From an uncultured Collinsella sp. (lineage in GTDB: Bacteria; Actinomycetota; Coriobacteriia; Coriobacteriales; Coriobacteriaceae): a DNA stretch of 26,958 nt. Every line of letters starts with the position of its first letter. The first letter of the stretch is position 1. Below, in pieces: positions 15,801-23,112 of the stretch. The notes below the pieces were generated by a model, which did no database searches, was not told the DNA's origin, and worked only from the letters and a program-made list of their open reading frames with translations. Location of the stretch: positions 1 to 26,958 of the forward strand of contig CATYZK010000024.1 in NCBI GenBank assembly GCA_958415665.1. Direction: 5' to 3'. The position numbers and the translations under genes were made by a program.

Positions 15801-16658
15801 AACCCCGAGAACATCATCGATGCCGCGGTGAAGCGCCAGAAGGATCGTGCGAGCGGCCAGACGTCGTTCTTCGATATGTTCGGCGACGTCGAGGGCTCGG
15901 GCTTTGAGGTGAGCGTGCCCGATCCGGATGGCCAGGAATGGGATCGCCACCTTAAGCTGAGCCAGGAGAAGGAAGTTCTGGGCATCTATGTCTCGGACCA
16001 CCCGCTGCGCCCGTTTGAGTATGCGCTAGCCAAGGCGCGCGACTTCTCGTTCTCGCAGATCGATACCGGCTACGAAGTGCAGAACCCCACGGGCGGCACC
16101 ATCAACCAGGAGATTCCCGAGGGCAAGGCACTGTGGTGGGCCGGCATGGTCTCGAGCGTGTCCAAGCGCGTGACCAAAAACGGCGACCCCATGGGCATCG
16201 TGCAGCTCGAGGACATGGAAGGCGAGGCCACCGTCGTCGTGTTCCCCAAGACCTATAAAGAGGCCGAGGGGTACCTGTACGGCGAGGTCGATCCCGAGAC
16301 CGGCGCGCAACTGTCCGACGCGTTTGTGCGCATTAAGGGCAAGCTCGAGCGCTCGGACCGCGGCGACCAGATCATCGCGCAGGAGATCGTGCCGCTCGAG
16401 CTCAACGAGGAGAACAACAAGCCCAAGGTGTTTGAGGTCATGGTGCCCAACAGCCGCTTTAGCCAGGGCAATATGGCGCGTCTTGCCACGGTGCTTACCG
16501 CCAACCCGGGCGGCGACCGCGTGGAGATCTTTATCGAGCAGATGGACGGGCGCGTGCTACGTGCCGAGGTGCCGGCCAAGGTCAACGCGCGCTCGATTCC
16601 GCTGCTGGCCGAGGCAAAGGCGATTGTGGGCAACCAGGGCAGAGTAACGGTGATCTAA
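12855..16658 (+). CDS. dnaE: DNA polymerase III alpha subunit (DnaE)
   Basis: This is the replicative polymerase, 1267 residues. The N-terminal PHP domain keeps its metal-binding pattern (FVHLHNHT, AITDHG, FGCEVY, ATNDFHYLRRED), so it may still be a proofreading exonuclease, as in DnaE1 of mycobacteria. Polymerase aspartates are D467 and D469 in MPDIDMDFDD and D629 in KMDFLGLRTL, with the GVGPGRGSAAGA loop before them. A helix-hairpin-helix (GLAGIRGVGTGVAQAI) and an OB domain (WWAGMVSSV...IVQLEDMEGEATVVVF) follow. Between residues about 58 and 115 the PHP domain has an insertion of roughly 55 mostly charged residues compared with common DnaE proteins. The ATG follows CGGAG nine bases upstream. 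It probably has its own promoter after the addA palindrome. Confidence 0.97.
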   Translation: MAFVHLHNHTVFSMLDGATRIQDMVNRAVELGMPAVAITDHGYMYGVPDLALACDAVNHNTPEYKTWSHDKAFLEKDRRDELVEPDPEANPREHAQYVKDMAMWDEKGNIDELKPPLVIKPIFGCEVYFTPDETLARDHKPELYHMILLAKDQEGYVNLMQTVSEAAVQGFYYKPRVTLDNLRRHAKGMICTSACIAGIIPKYIDRGDMEGAIKWAETFRDTFEPGDFYIEIQEHGITTDNGLTDEQMDRTLIDIAKQVGVKVIATNDFHYLRREDAPVQDVIMCIGMNAKVDDPNRMRMTGSEFYMKTEEEMRAMFPYCPEACDNTLEIADKCYVELDWDSIILPRFPLLDPGETHESQFRRECEKGLRQHYGDDWATREIGGVNIKERFEYEYKVICDKGFAAYFLIVAEYVQWAKDNGIGVGPGRGSAAGAIVAYAMNITAFDPLENGLMFERFLSPQRTEMPDIDMDFDDERRLEVVEHVRQLYGPEKVTHVITYSTIKAKQAINDAARVLDYPVYMGQRLSKMVSSDPKVKLKQVLDKQPGKEDLFNPDFAEAYKKDDDARRIIDTALSIEGLTRGEGVHACAVLICRDPVNEHVPTKLDTKGGVEITQYEGHTVADMGLLKMDFLGLRTLTVISKAKANIKKNFGIDIKEEEIPFDDPEIFKLMGSGHTAGVFQVESAGMTATIKNMKPTEYKHVVALIALYRPGPLGAGMVSSYINRMNGKEPAVSYDDRLDDILGETYGTMVYQEQVMLISVEMCGFSKGESDSRIRKPVAKKKIKLLTSTVLHWEDGSDETTYDHWMNGAIKNNYTREVAQKIWDDVLEFASYAFNKSHSAGYAILVMQTAWLKAHYPHEYMAAVLTSYTGKTDKIVHYVSACRHDGIPVLSPDVNESGTEFTATKEGVRFGLAGIRGVGTGVAQAIIAEREAGGPFKTLHDFVERVDSSQANRRVIESLIKAGAFDSTGYPRRQMMHFVDKNNPENIIDAAVKRQKDRASGQTSFFDMFGDVEGSGFEVSVPDPDGQEWDRHLKLSQEKEVLGIYVSDHPLRPFEYALAKARDFSFSQIDTGYEVQNPTGGTINQEIPEGKALWWAGMVSSVSKRVTKNGDPMGIVQLEDMEGEATVVVFPKTYKEAEGYLYGEVDPETGAQLSDAFVRIKGKLERSDRGDQIIAQEIVPLELNEENNKPKVFEVMVPNSRFSQGNMARLATVLTANPGGDRVEIFIEQMDGRVLRAEVPAKVNARSIPLLAEAKAIVGNQGRVTVI

Positions 16659-16767
16659 AATGATTTTTCTGGGACGGGGATTAAAAAATCATTTTGGGTG
16701 ATGCGTAACGGGCTGCCTTTCTGGGGCGGGGAATGATTTTTTCATCCCCGTCCCAGAAAAATCATTT
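16658..16767. repeat. Very long intergenic palindrome, family B
   Basis: Arms 16658-16693 and 16732-16767 pair over 36 bases with one mismatch (16682/16743) around a 38-base spacer. The outer 23 bases (starting AAATGATTTTTCTGGGACGG) are perfect. A partial direct copy of the inner motif, TTTCTGGGGCGGGGA, lies at 16718-16732, so the element contains three related units. It starts at the dnaE stop codon and fills the gap to the SNF2 gene. Confidence 0.9.
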
Positions 16768-16789
16768 GGCGGGTTGATTGGAGGAAGTG

Positions 16790-19700
16790 ATGGCGCAGGG
16801 GACGTTTGTGCAGGCGCTTCGTAAGGAGGCGGCGCTCAGCGGCACCTTTATGAAGGGGCGTTCGCTCATGCTCAACGGCGCCGTGCTGTCGTTTGAGGAC
16901 TCCGGCTCGCGCTTTTCCAAGAACGTGACGGTCGAGGGTACGGTGCGCGGTTCGCGCGGCGACCTGTACAAGACGCATGTGGAACTCGATGTGGACGAGC
17001 ACGAGGTTATCGACTACGACTGCGATTGCCCCGCCGCCTACCGCTACCCCGGCATGTGCAAGCATGCCATCGCCACAGCGCTGGCGTACCTGGACACCAG
17101 CGGCATTGAGCCTGTTGAGGGGCTGCGCACGCCGGTTCGCACGTTTACGGCGCAGTCGAAACAGCCCGCGCGCACCGCACCCAAAGCGCCGGCCGTCAAC
17201 CCCAACTTTCCCTTTCCGGCGCCCGTCCCCACGAGCCCGAGCCTTGTGGCGGCGCTCTCCGATCTTTCGGACGCGCGCATGGATGAGCTGGCGAGCATGC
17301 GCCGCAAGCTTGCCGGTGCCGTTGATCCCGACGCCCCCAAAGCGGCGTTGGAGCCCTCGTTGGTGCCGTACTACAATCCGCTGTTCGCTGACCGCTTTAG
17401 CTGGGCGCTCGAGTTCCGCATTCGCTGTGGATCGGTCTCCTACGTGGTCAAGGATATCGACGGCATGGCCGATGCCTACGTGCGCGGCGGCATGTTCTCG
17501 TACGGCAAGAAGCTTACGTTTGCCCACGTGCCCGAGGCCTTCGATGACGTTTCGTCAAAGCTGCTCGATCTTGTCACGATGACGGTCGCCTACCTGGGCG
17601 ACATTACAAGCTCGCGTTCGGCATCGTATGACTTTGCCCGCAGCGGCTTTGTTGCCGAGCGTCAGTTGCCGCTGTCCGAGCATGACATCGTATACGTGCT
17701 GGACCTGCTGCGCGGCCGGACCATTTCCCTTGAGCCTGCCTGGTCTCGAGGGACGACGACGCATCGTTCCTACGAGGTGGCGGTTGAGTTGTCGCCGGTG
17801 GGGGAGGACGAGGCCTCGGCAAAACAACCGCCGCTCCTTGCCGCCAAAATCGCGCCGGCGGCTGGTGGTAGCTATGACCTGCGCCTGCCCGCCGATATGT
17901 ACTGCTTTGCGTCGGGCGATGTCGCCTACTTGGTTGACACGCGCCGTGCGCGCCGTACCGACGCTGCATTTGCTCAGCATGCCGCACCTTTTTTGTCGCG
18001 CTTGCTGCCGTGTCGCACGCCCGCCCATATTGCCGCCGAGCAGGTGGGCGAGTTCTGCCGCATGGCGCTGCCCATTTTGCGCGACTACACCGACCTCACC
18101 GCTCCCGCCGTGCTCGACACCGTGGCGCCCGAGCCGAGCTTTGCAATGTCAATCGGTGTCAGTGACGGGCTTGTGACCTGCGAGATCTCGGTCGCCTACG
18201 GCGATTGGTCGGCAGATCTCTTTAGCCTGGGTGCTCCGGGAAGCCCCTTCGAGGACCAGCGCCCCGGCGTGCCGCCCCGCGACGTTGTGGCGGAGTTTCG
18301 CGTTATGGACACGGCTGCCATGTACTTCGATTTCCACGAGGGCGGCCTGGCGTTTGAGGAGCGCGATGACGAGAGCCTGTTCTGCCTGCTGACCGAGGGT
18401 CTTGCCGCCCTGTCTGAGCTAGGCGAGGTTATGCTCAGCGACCGTCTGCGCCAGATCTCGGTCCGCCCTGCGCCCAAGCTCTCGGTGCGCGCGACCGTCA
18501 AGAGCAATCTGCTCGACGTCGAACTGGGCGCGAGTGGGCTTTCGGCCGCGGACTTTGCCATCTACCTGGACTCGTACAAACGCCACCAGACGTTCGCGCG
18601 TCTGACCTCCGGCGACATCGTGCGTCTGGACGAGGGCGCCCGCGCCGCGTTTGGCCTTGCCGAGGACCTGGGCGTCGATGCCGTCGACCTACTCGACGGT
18701 GTGTCGCTTCCCGCGTCGAGCACCCTGTTTGTCGACAGCATGCTCGCGCGCACGCCTGCGCTCGAGGCCGATCGCGACGCCGCGTTCCGCCGCACCGTCG
18801 AGCGCCTGGACACACTCGGCAAGATGGACTTTACGGTGTCGGCATCCCTTAAGGCCACGCTGCGTGGCTACCAGGTCGATGGCTACCAGTGGCTCGGATC
18901 GCTCGAGCACCTGGGGCTCGGTGGCATCTTGGCCGACGATATGGGCCTGGGCAAAACGCTGCAGATGATTGCGCATATCCTGGCGCGCGTGGAGGCGGGG
19001 GATACCAAGCCCACACTCGTGGTGTGCCCCGCGTCGCTCGTGTACAACTGGACTGCCGAGCTGGAGCGCTTTGCGCCTTCGCTCGACGTGTGCGCCATCG
19101 TGGGCGCCAAGGCGCAGCGCCGCGTGCAAATTGCCGGCGTGGCCGAGCATAGCGTGGTCGTGACGTCGTATGACCTTATGCGGCGCGATATCGACGAGTA
19201 CGTCGAGCAGGATTTTGCCCGCGTGGTGCTCGACGAGGCCCAGTACATTAAAAACCCGCTCACCCAGGTGTCACGCGCCGCCAAGCGCCTGCCCGCCGGT
19301 GTGCGCTTTGCCCTGACGGGCACGCCCATCGAAAACCGCCTGTCTGAGCTCTGGAGCATCTTCGACTTTTTGATGCCGGGCCTTTTGGGCACGCGCGAGT
19401 CGTTTGCCAAGCGCTTTGAGAGCCCGGTCGAACACGCCGAGGGTGACAGCGCTGCTCGCCTGCAGGCGCTCGTGTCGCCGTTTGTGCTGCGCCGTGTTAA
19501 GGAAGACGTGGTCGCCGACCTGCCCGAGAAGATCGAGGACACGGTCATGGCGCAGCTCACCGGCGAGCAGCGCAAGCTCTACCTGGCTAACCAGGATCGC
19601 ATTGCCCAGCAGGTGCAGCATCGCGAAGCCAGCGAGTTTAAGAAGGACAAGCTCAAGGTGCTTGCCGAGCTCACCAAGCTGCGCCAGATCTGCTGCGACC

Positions 19701-20254
19701 CGCATCTACACTACGAGGACTACAAGGCGGGGAGTGCCAAGCTCGACGCTTGCATGGAGCTCGTGCATGGCGCGCTCGACGGCGGGCACCACATTCTGCT
19801 GTTCAGCCAGTTTACGGGCATGCTCGATATCATCGGCAAGCGCCTGGCCAAGGAGGGCATCGGCTTTCTTAAGCTCACGGGCGCATCGTCCAAGGAAAGC
19901 CGCGCCAAGATGGTCGCGCAGTTCCAGACGGGCGAGGTATCGGTCTTTCTGATCTCGCTCAAGGCGGGCGGCGTGGGCCTGAACCTTACGGCTGCCGACG
20001 TGGTCATTCACTACGACCCGTGGTGGAACGTGGCGGCTCAGGACCAGGCGACCGACCGCGCCCACCGTATTGGCCAGCAGCACACCGTGACCGTGTACAA
20101 GCTCATCGCCAAGGACACGATCGAGGAGCGCATCATGCAGATGCAGGAGTCCAAGCGCGACCTGGTCAACAGCGTGCTCGGCGGCGACGGTATCTCGTCG
20201 GCGCTGTTTACCCGCGAAGATGTTCTGGCACTGCTGGGTGGCGACGGGCGCTAA
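16790..20254 (+). CDS. SNF2-family ATPase/helicase with SWIM zinc finger
   Basis: The 1154-residue protein has an N-terminal SWIM zinc finger, C78-x-C80 ... C90-x-H92 (DYDCDC ... GMCKHA). A long bacterial SNF2-associated region (about residues 130-680) follows, then the two RecA-like lobes. Motifs: ADDMGLGKT (K722), VVLDEAQYIKN (D815-E816), LTGTPIENRLSELWSIFDFL, and in lobe two HILLFSQFTGMLDII, GVGLNLTAADVVIHYDPWWN and DRAHRIGQ. It should translocate on double-stranded DNA and remodel bound proteins such as RNA polymerase or repair complexes, as RapA does; the exact role of bacterial SWIM/SNF2 proteins is not known. ATG 16790 is chosen over TTG 16778 because GGAGGA lies immediately upstream. 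It stands apart from dnaE, separated by the family B palindrome. Confidence 0.93.
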   Translation: MAQGTFVQALRKEAALSGTFMKGRSLMLNGAVLSFEDSGSRFSKNVTVEGTVRGSRGDLYKTHVELDVDEHEVIDYDCDCPAAYRYPGMCKHAIATALAYLDTSGIEPVEGLRTPVRTFTAQSKQPARTAPKAPAVNPNFPFPAPVPTSPSLVAALSDLSDARMDELASMRRKLAGAVDPDAPKAALEPSLVPYYNPLFADRFSWALEFRIRCGSVSYVVKDIDGMADAYVRGGMFSYGKKLTFAHVPEAFDDVSSKLLDLVTMTVAYLGDITSSRSASYDFARSGFVAERQLPLSEHDIVYVLDLLRGRTISLEPAWSRGTTTHRSYEVAVELSPVGEDEASAKQPPLLAAKIAPAAGGSYDLRLPADMYCFASGDVAYLVDTRRARRTDAAFAQHAAPFLSRLLPCRTPAHIAAEQVGEFCRMALPILRDYTDLTAPAVLDTVAPEPSFAMSIGVSDGLVTCEISVAYGDWSADLFSLGAPGSPFEDQRPGVPPRDVVAEFRVMDTAAMYFDFHEGGLAFEERDDESLFCLLTEGLAALSELGEVMLSDRLRQISVRPAPKLSVRATVKSNLLDVELGASGLSAADFAIYLDSYKRHQTFARLTSGDIVRLDEGARAAFGLAEDLGVDAVDLLDGVSLPASSTLFVDSMLARTPALEADRDAAFRRTVERLDTLGKMDFTVSASLKATLRGYQVDGYQWLGSLEHLGLGGILADDMGLGKTLQMIAHILARVEAGDTKPTLVVCPASLVYNWTAELERFAPSLDVCAIVGAKAQRRVQIAGVAEHSVVVTSYDLMRRDIDEYVEQDFARVVLDEAQYIKNPLTQVSRAAKRLPAGVRFALTGTPIENRLSELWSIFDFLMPGLLGTRESFAKRFESPVEHAEGDSAARLQALVSPFVLRRVKEDVVADLPEKIEDTVMAQLTGEQRKLYLANQDRIAQQVQHREASEFKKDKLKVLAELTKLRQICCDPHLHYEDYKAGSAKLDACMELVHGALDGGHHILLFSQFTGMLDIIGKRLAKEGIGFLKLTGASSKESRAKMVAQFQTGEVSVFLISLKAGGVGLNLTAADVVIHYDPWWNVAAQDQATDRAHRIGQQHTVTVYKLIAKDTIEERIMQMQESKRDLVNSVLGGDGISSALFTREDVLALLGGDGR

Positions 20255-20337
20255 CCCGCTCGGGTGGGGCCGCCAGGGCGGATGGCACACTCTGCCCCAT
20301 CGTCCCCGCCCGTTATGTGTTCATTTGCAATGCCGTG

Positions 20338-20371
20338 GATGGTTCGTTTGCCTTTGGGCATAAGAACCATC
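20338..20371. promoter_or_regulatory. Inverted repeat upstream of the superoxide reductase gene
   Basis: GATGGTTC (20338-20345) and GAACCATC (20364-20371) form a perfect 8-bp inverted repeat with an 18-base spacer, 33 bases before the ATG. It could be an operator for an oxidative-stress or iron regulator, or a leader hairpin. No clear -35/-10 pair was found around it. Confidence 0.45.
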
Positions 20372-20404
20372 GAGAACATTGGCACATCAGCAAAGGAGAA
20401 CATC

Positions 20405-20767
20405 ATGGCGAAATTCTTTAAGGACCCCGACGGCAAGCTCATTGCCGCCCTTGGTGACGACGTTGCAACCCCCGCTGGCTGCACGGAGCTGACCGCGAAC
20501 ACCGAGGACGCGGCGCACGAGAAGCACGTGCCCGTCGTCGAGAGCGAGCGTGACGGTCACGTGATTCGTGCGCGCGTGGGTTCGGTTGAGCACCCCAGCC
20601 TGCCCGAGCACTACATCGAGTGGATCGCGCTTGAGGCCGAGGGCCGTCTTGAGGTCCACTACCTTGAGCCCGGCATGAAGCCCGCGACGTTTTTTGCCGG
20701 CGGTTCCAAGACCGGCACCGTCTATGCCTATTGCAACCTGCACGGGCTGTGGTCCGCGACGTTCTAG
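20405..20767 (+). CDS. Superoxide reductase (desulfoferrodoxin family, single-iron type)
   Basis: The protein reduces superoxide to peroxide without making oxygen, a typical defence of anaerobes. In 120 residues the full centre II iron site is seen: H41 in EKHVPVV with its E39-K40 pair, H63 and H69 in EHPSLPEHYIEW, and C110 and H113 in YCNLHGLW. In two-iron desulfoferrodoxins a four-cysteine rubredoxin-like domain comes first. Here the corresponding N-terminus (residues 1-35) keeps the outline KFFKDPDGKLIAAL...GCTELTANTEDAA but only one cysteine, so the first iron site is gone, as in the Treponema-type enzyme. AAAGGAG lies well spaced before the ATG. It follows the SNF2 gene after about 150 bases and is probably independently expressed. 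Confidence 0.93.
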   Translation: MAKFFKDPDGKLIAALGDDVATPAGCTELTANTEDAAHEKHVPVVESERDGHVIRARVGSVEHPSLPEHYIEWIALEAEGRLEVHYLEPGMKPATFFAGGSKTGTVYAYCNLHGLWSATF

Positions 20768-20787
20768 GAGCGTGCCCCCGCTCGGGG

Positions 20788-20845
20788 TATCATAGCTAGC
20801 ATATGCACATGCAAGCGCCGACTGCATCTTGCGGCCGGCGCTTTT
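20788..20845 (+). promoter_or_regulatory. Possible promoter and leader hairpin before the NAD+ synthetase-like gene
   Basis: TATCAT at 20788-20793 is a candidate -10 box without a clear -35. About 20 bases on, AAGCGCCG (20813-20820) pairs with CGGCGCTT (20836-20843) and ends in TTTT. The hairpin could end transcripts from the superoxide reductase gene or sit in the leader of the next gene; the sequence cannot decide. Confidence 0.4.
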
Positions 20846-20884
20846 ACTACGACATCGACGGTTTACGACGGAAAGGGCTGAGCC

Positions 20885-22870
20885 ATGAAGCTCGCACTTG
20901 CACAGATCGATATGCGCCTGGGTGATATTGAGGGTATCTGCGGCCGCATCGAGGATCAGGCGCGCCTGGCCTACGAGCGCGGTGCGCGCGTGCTGTGCGT
21001 GCCGGCCCCGCTCTTTATGGGTGCCCTGCCCGGCGGCCTGGTGGGCGCTGCCGACTTTGAGCACGATATGCTCGCCGGCCTGACCGGCGTCGCCGAGCGC
21101 ATCCAGGAGCTCGACATGATCTGCATCGTGCCCGCGGCGGTTTCGTTTGAGGGGCAGCCCCTGCTCGACTACATGATGCTCAAGGACGGTCGCGTGGTGC
21201 CCGCGCGCGCAAGCATTGCCCTGCAGCGCGGCGAGAACAACGACGCGCGTTGGGCGCCGCCGGTGTTCGACGTGGACGGCGTGCGTATTGCGGTGATCTT
21301 TGACCTGGACCGCGAGCTCGAGATGCTGCCGACCGGCGTCGATTTGATTGCCTATTTCCAGTTCAACGCATTCGATATGACCGACCGCGAGACTGCTGCC
21401 GTTGCGGCCGTGCGCAGTGGCGCTTACCGCAAGATCGCATCCAAGCGCAGCGTGTGGTTTGCCTGCATGGCGCCGGTCGGTGCGTACGACGAGTCGGTGT
21501 ATACCGGTGGGTCGTTTGTGCTCGACGACTGCGGCCGCGTGGTGGCCCAGGCGCCGTGTTTTGAGGAGAGCCTGCTGGTCCAGGAGATTCAGCGCGGCGT
21601 GATGCTCGACGCCCTGGAGGACCATGAGCTTCCGGAGTTTCGCTCCGAGGAGTGGCTGTGGCAGGCGCTGGTGCTCGCCGTGCGCGATAACGCCCGTGCC
21701 CACGGTACGTCGCGCGCCGTGGTGGCGCTCGAGGGCGACCTACCGTCGTCCCTGCTGGCGGCGCTTGCCGTCGACGCCTTGGGTCCGCGCAATGTGATCG
21801 GCCTGGTGCTGGGGCGCAACCGCATCTTTACGCCGGCGCAGGAAGAGGCCGAGGCGGCTCGCTGTGCCGCCGTTCGCGCCATTGCCGAGCGCCTGCATAT
21901 TCGCACGGTTGAGCGCGATGCGCCGGATGCGGCACGCGTGCTCGACCGCGATGTGTCGGCGGGCAATGCCGAGCGCCTGCGCTCGCGTACGCTGGGGCTC
22001 ATGCTGGAGGATACCGCGCTCGAGCTGGGAGCGATGGCGCTGAGCCCGCTGTCCAAAACCGAGTACGCGCTGGCGGCGCCGGCGCTTTGCGGTGGTTACC
22101 AGGGCGATTACGCGCCCTTTGGCGACGTATATCTGTCGACGCTCGAGTTTGTGGCGCGCGTGCGCAACCGTACGTCTGCCGTGGTGCCGCAGGAGCTCGT
22201 GACGCTCAACGCGGTGGAGGATTGCATGGAGCGCGTGCTGGCGCAGGCGCTCTCGACGCTCGACGGTCCGGTCGACATGCTTGACCGCGCGGCGCAGCTG
22301 CTCGGCGGGCTTGAGCCGGGTGAGGTCGATGGCGCGCTCGAGGCACACGTGGACCGCAATCGATCTTTCGACGACATCCCGATGGCCGCTGGCAAGCCTG
22401 AGGCTTGCTCGCTGCTGCTGATGCTCGTTCGACAGGGTGAGGCTGCCCGCCGTATGTTGCCGACGGCGCCGATCGTCTCGGCCCGTTCGTTTGCCGAGCG
22501 TGCCTGGCCGTACATGCTCGCGTGGTCCGACCTGGGGCTTAACGGCAAGGAACGTACGACGGTCGATTCGCTGGCTCGCGCCGAGGTGCGCCGTTTTGCT
22601 GACGAGGATACGAGTGACCGTATGCGTGGTGAGATGATGGGCATTTTGGGCGAGCTGCTGGGTATTTCGCCCGAGCAGATGGAGGAACTGCGCTCCGAGG
22701 ACGGCCAGCGCCGCCTGCACGAGGGTATGAAGAAGTTTGAGGGCGAGGTTCAGGACGCCATCGAAAAGATGATGGGCGGCCAGGGCGGACCGCAAGGTGG
22801 TCCCCAGGGTGGCCCGATGCCGCATCCGCCGGTTGATCCAAGACAATTCCCATTCTTCTCTCAAAACTAG
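20885..22870 (+). CDS. NAD+ synthetase-like protein, probable pseudoenzyme (nitrilase-like plus NadE-like)
   Basis: The layout of 661 residues matches glutamine-dependent NAD+ synthetase: a nitrilase-fold domain (MKLALAQIDMRLGDIEG ... YTGGSFVLDDCGRVVAQAP) and an ATP-pyrophosphatase domain (about 275-480). The key residues look lost. The nitrilase Glu (normally FPEL) is replaced in VPAPLF (A41), no clear catalytic Lys is seen around 107-112, and the Cys of ICEDLW is F139 in AVIFDLD. The PP-loop SGGIDSS is EGDLPSS at 283-289. The TGNKSE segment reads SPLSKTE, and the usual lysine after GDYAPFGDVY is gone. A helical C-terminal extension ends in a Gly/Pro/Gln tail with GGPQ repeats (about 629-650). 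It is intact and in frame, so it is kept for some role other than ordinary NAD synthesis. The start follows GAAAGGG. Confidence 0.72.
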   Translation: MKLALAQIDMRLGDIEGICGRIEDQARLAYERGARVLCVPAPLFMGALPGGLVGAADFEHDMLAGLTGVAERIQELDMICIVPAAVSFEGQPLLDYMMLKDGRVVPARASIALQRGENNDARWAPPVFDVDGVRIAVIFDLDRELEMLPTGVDLIAYFQFNAFDMTDRETAAVAAVRSGAYRKIASKRSVWFACMAPVGAYDESVYTGGSFVLDDCGRVVAQAPCFEESLLVQEIQRGVMLDALEDHELPEFRSEEWLWQALVLAVRDNARAHGTSRAVVALEGDLPSSLLAALAVDALGPRNVIGLVLGRNRIFTPAQEEAEAARCAAVRAIAERLHIRTVERDAPDAARVLDRDVSAGNAERLRSRTLGLMLEDTALELGAMALSPLSKTEYALAAPALCGGYQGDYAPFGDVYLSTLEFVARVRNRTSAVVPQELVTLNAVEDCMERVLAQALSTLDGPVDMLDRAAQLLGGLEPGEVDGALEAHVDRNRSFDDIPMAAGKPEACSLLLMLVRQGEAARRMLPTAPIVSARSFAERAWPYMLAWSDLGLNGKERTTVDSLARAEVRRFADEDTSDRMRGEMMGILGELLGISPEQMEELRSEDGQRRLHEGMKKFEGEVQDAIEKMMGGQGGPQGGPQGGPMPHPPVDPRQFPFFSQN

Positions 22871-22914
22871 AACGCTGCGCGCCCACCAGAGCGGCAATCT
22901 GGCGTTCAATCGTC

Positions 22915-22946
22915 GGGCATGGCCATAAGGCCTATGCCCTCCTCTT
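22915..22946 (+). terminator. Terminator-like hairpin after the NAD+ synthetase-like gene
   Basis: GGGCATGGCC (22915-22924) pairs with GGCC-T-ATGCCC (22929-22939), 10 bp with one bulged T and an ATAA loop, followed by TCCTCTT. A weaker hairpin (CCAGA/TCTGG, 22886-22902) precedes it. Nothing else is seen in the 242-base gap before ruvC except a promoter. Confidence 0.6.
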
Positions 22947-23012
22947 TCACGCCACCTTGCTCGCTCTGGCGGGCGCTCGCTGGCGTGTGGTCAACCTGCG
23001 ATTCGACCTTGC

Positions 23013-23043
23013 TTGGCTCATGCTTCCCAGGTTGTGTTATTCT
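23013..23043 (+). promoter_or_regulatory. Promoter candidate for ruvCAB
   Basis: TGTTATTCT at 23035-23043 is an extended -10 box. TTGGCT at 23013-23018 is a possible -35 with a 19-base spacer. It lies 70 bases upstream of the ruvC start, after the preceding terminator, and fits a promoter for the three-gene operon. No obvious LexA-type box was recognised. Confidence 0.45.
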
Positions 23044-23112
23044 AGAACAGACGTTCGTGAATAGTGCTCGGGGCCTTGCCTTGTGCTTGGCAAAAGATGA
23101 GGGGAGGTTGGC

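Noticed and set aside
12819..16001. 1060-codon open frame on the minus strand opposite dnaE
   Set aside because: It is an antisense shadow of a well-recognised dnaE, with shadow-type composition (Val, Leu, His, Asp, Gly) and no motif.
16658..16767. Family B palindrome as the dnaE terminator
   Set aside because: There is no T-run after the stem and the pairing is far longer than intrinsic terminators use; a repeat element fits better, though it may still affect read-through.
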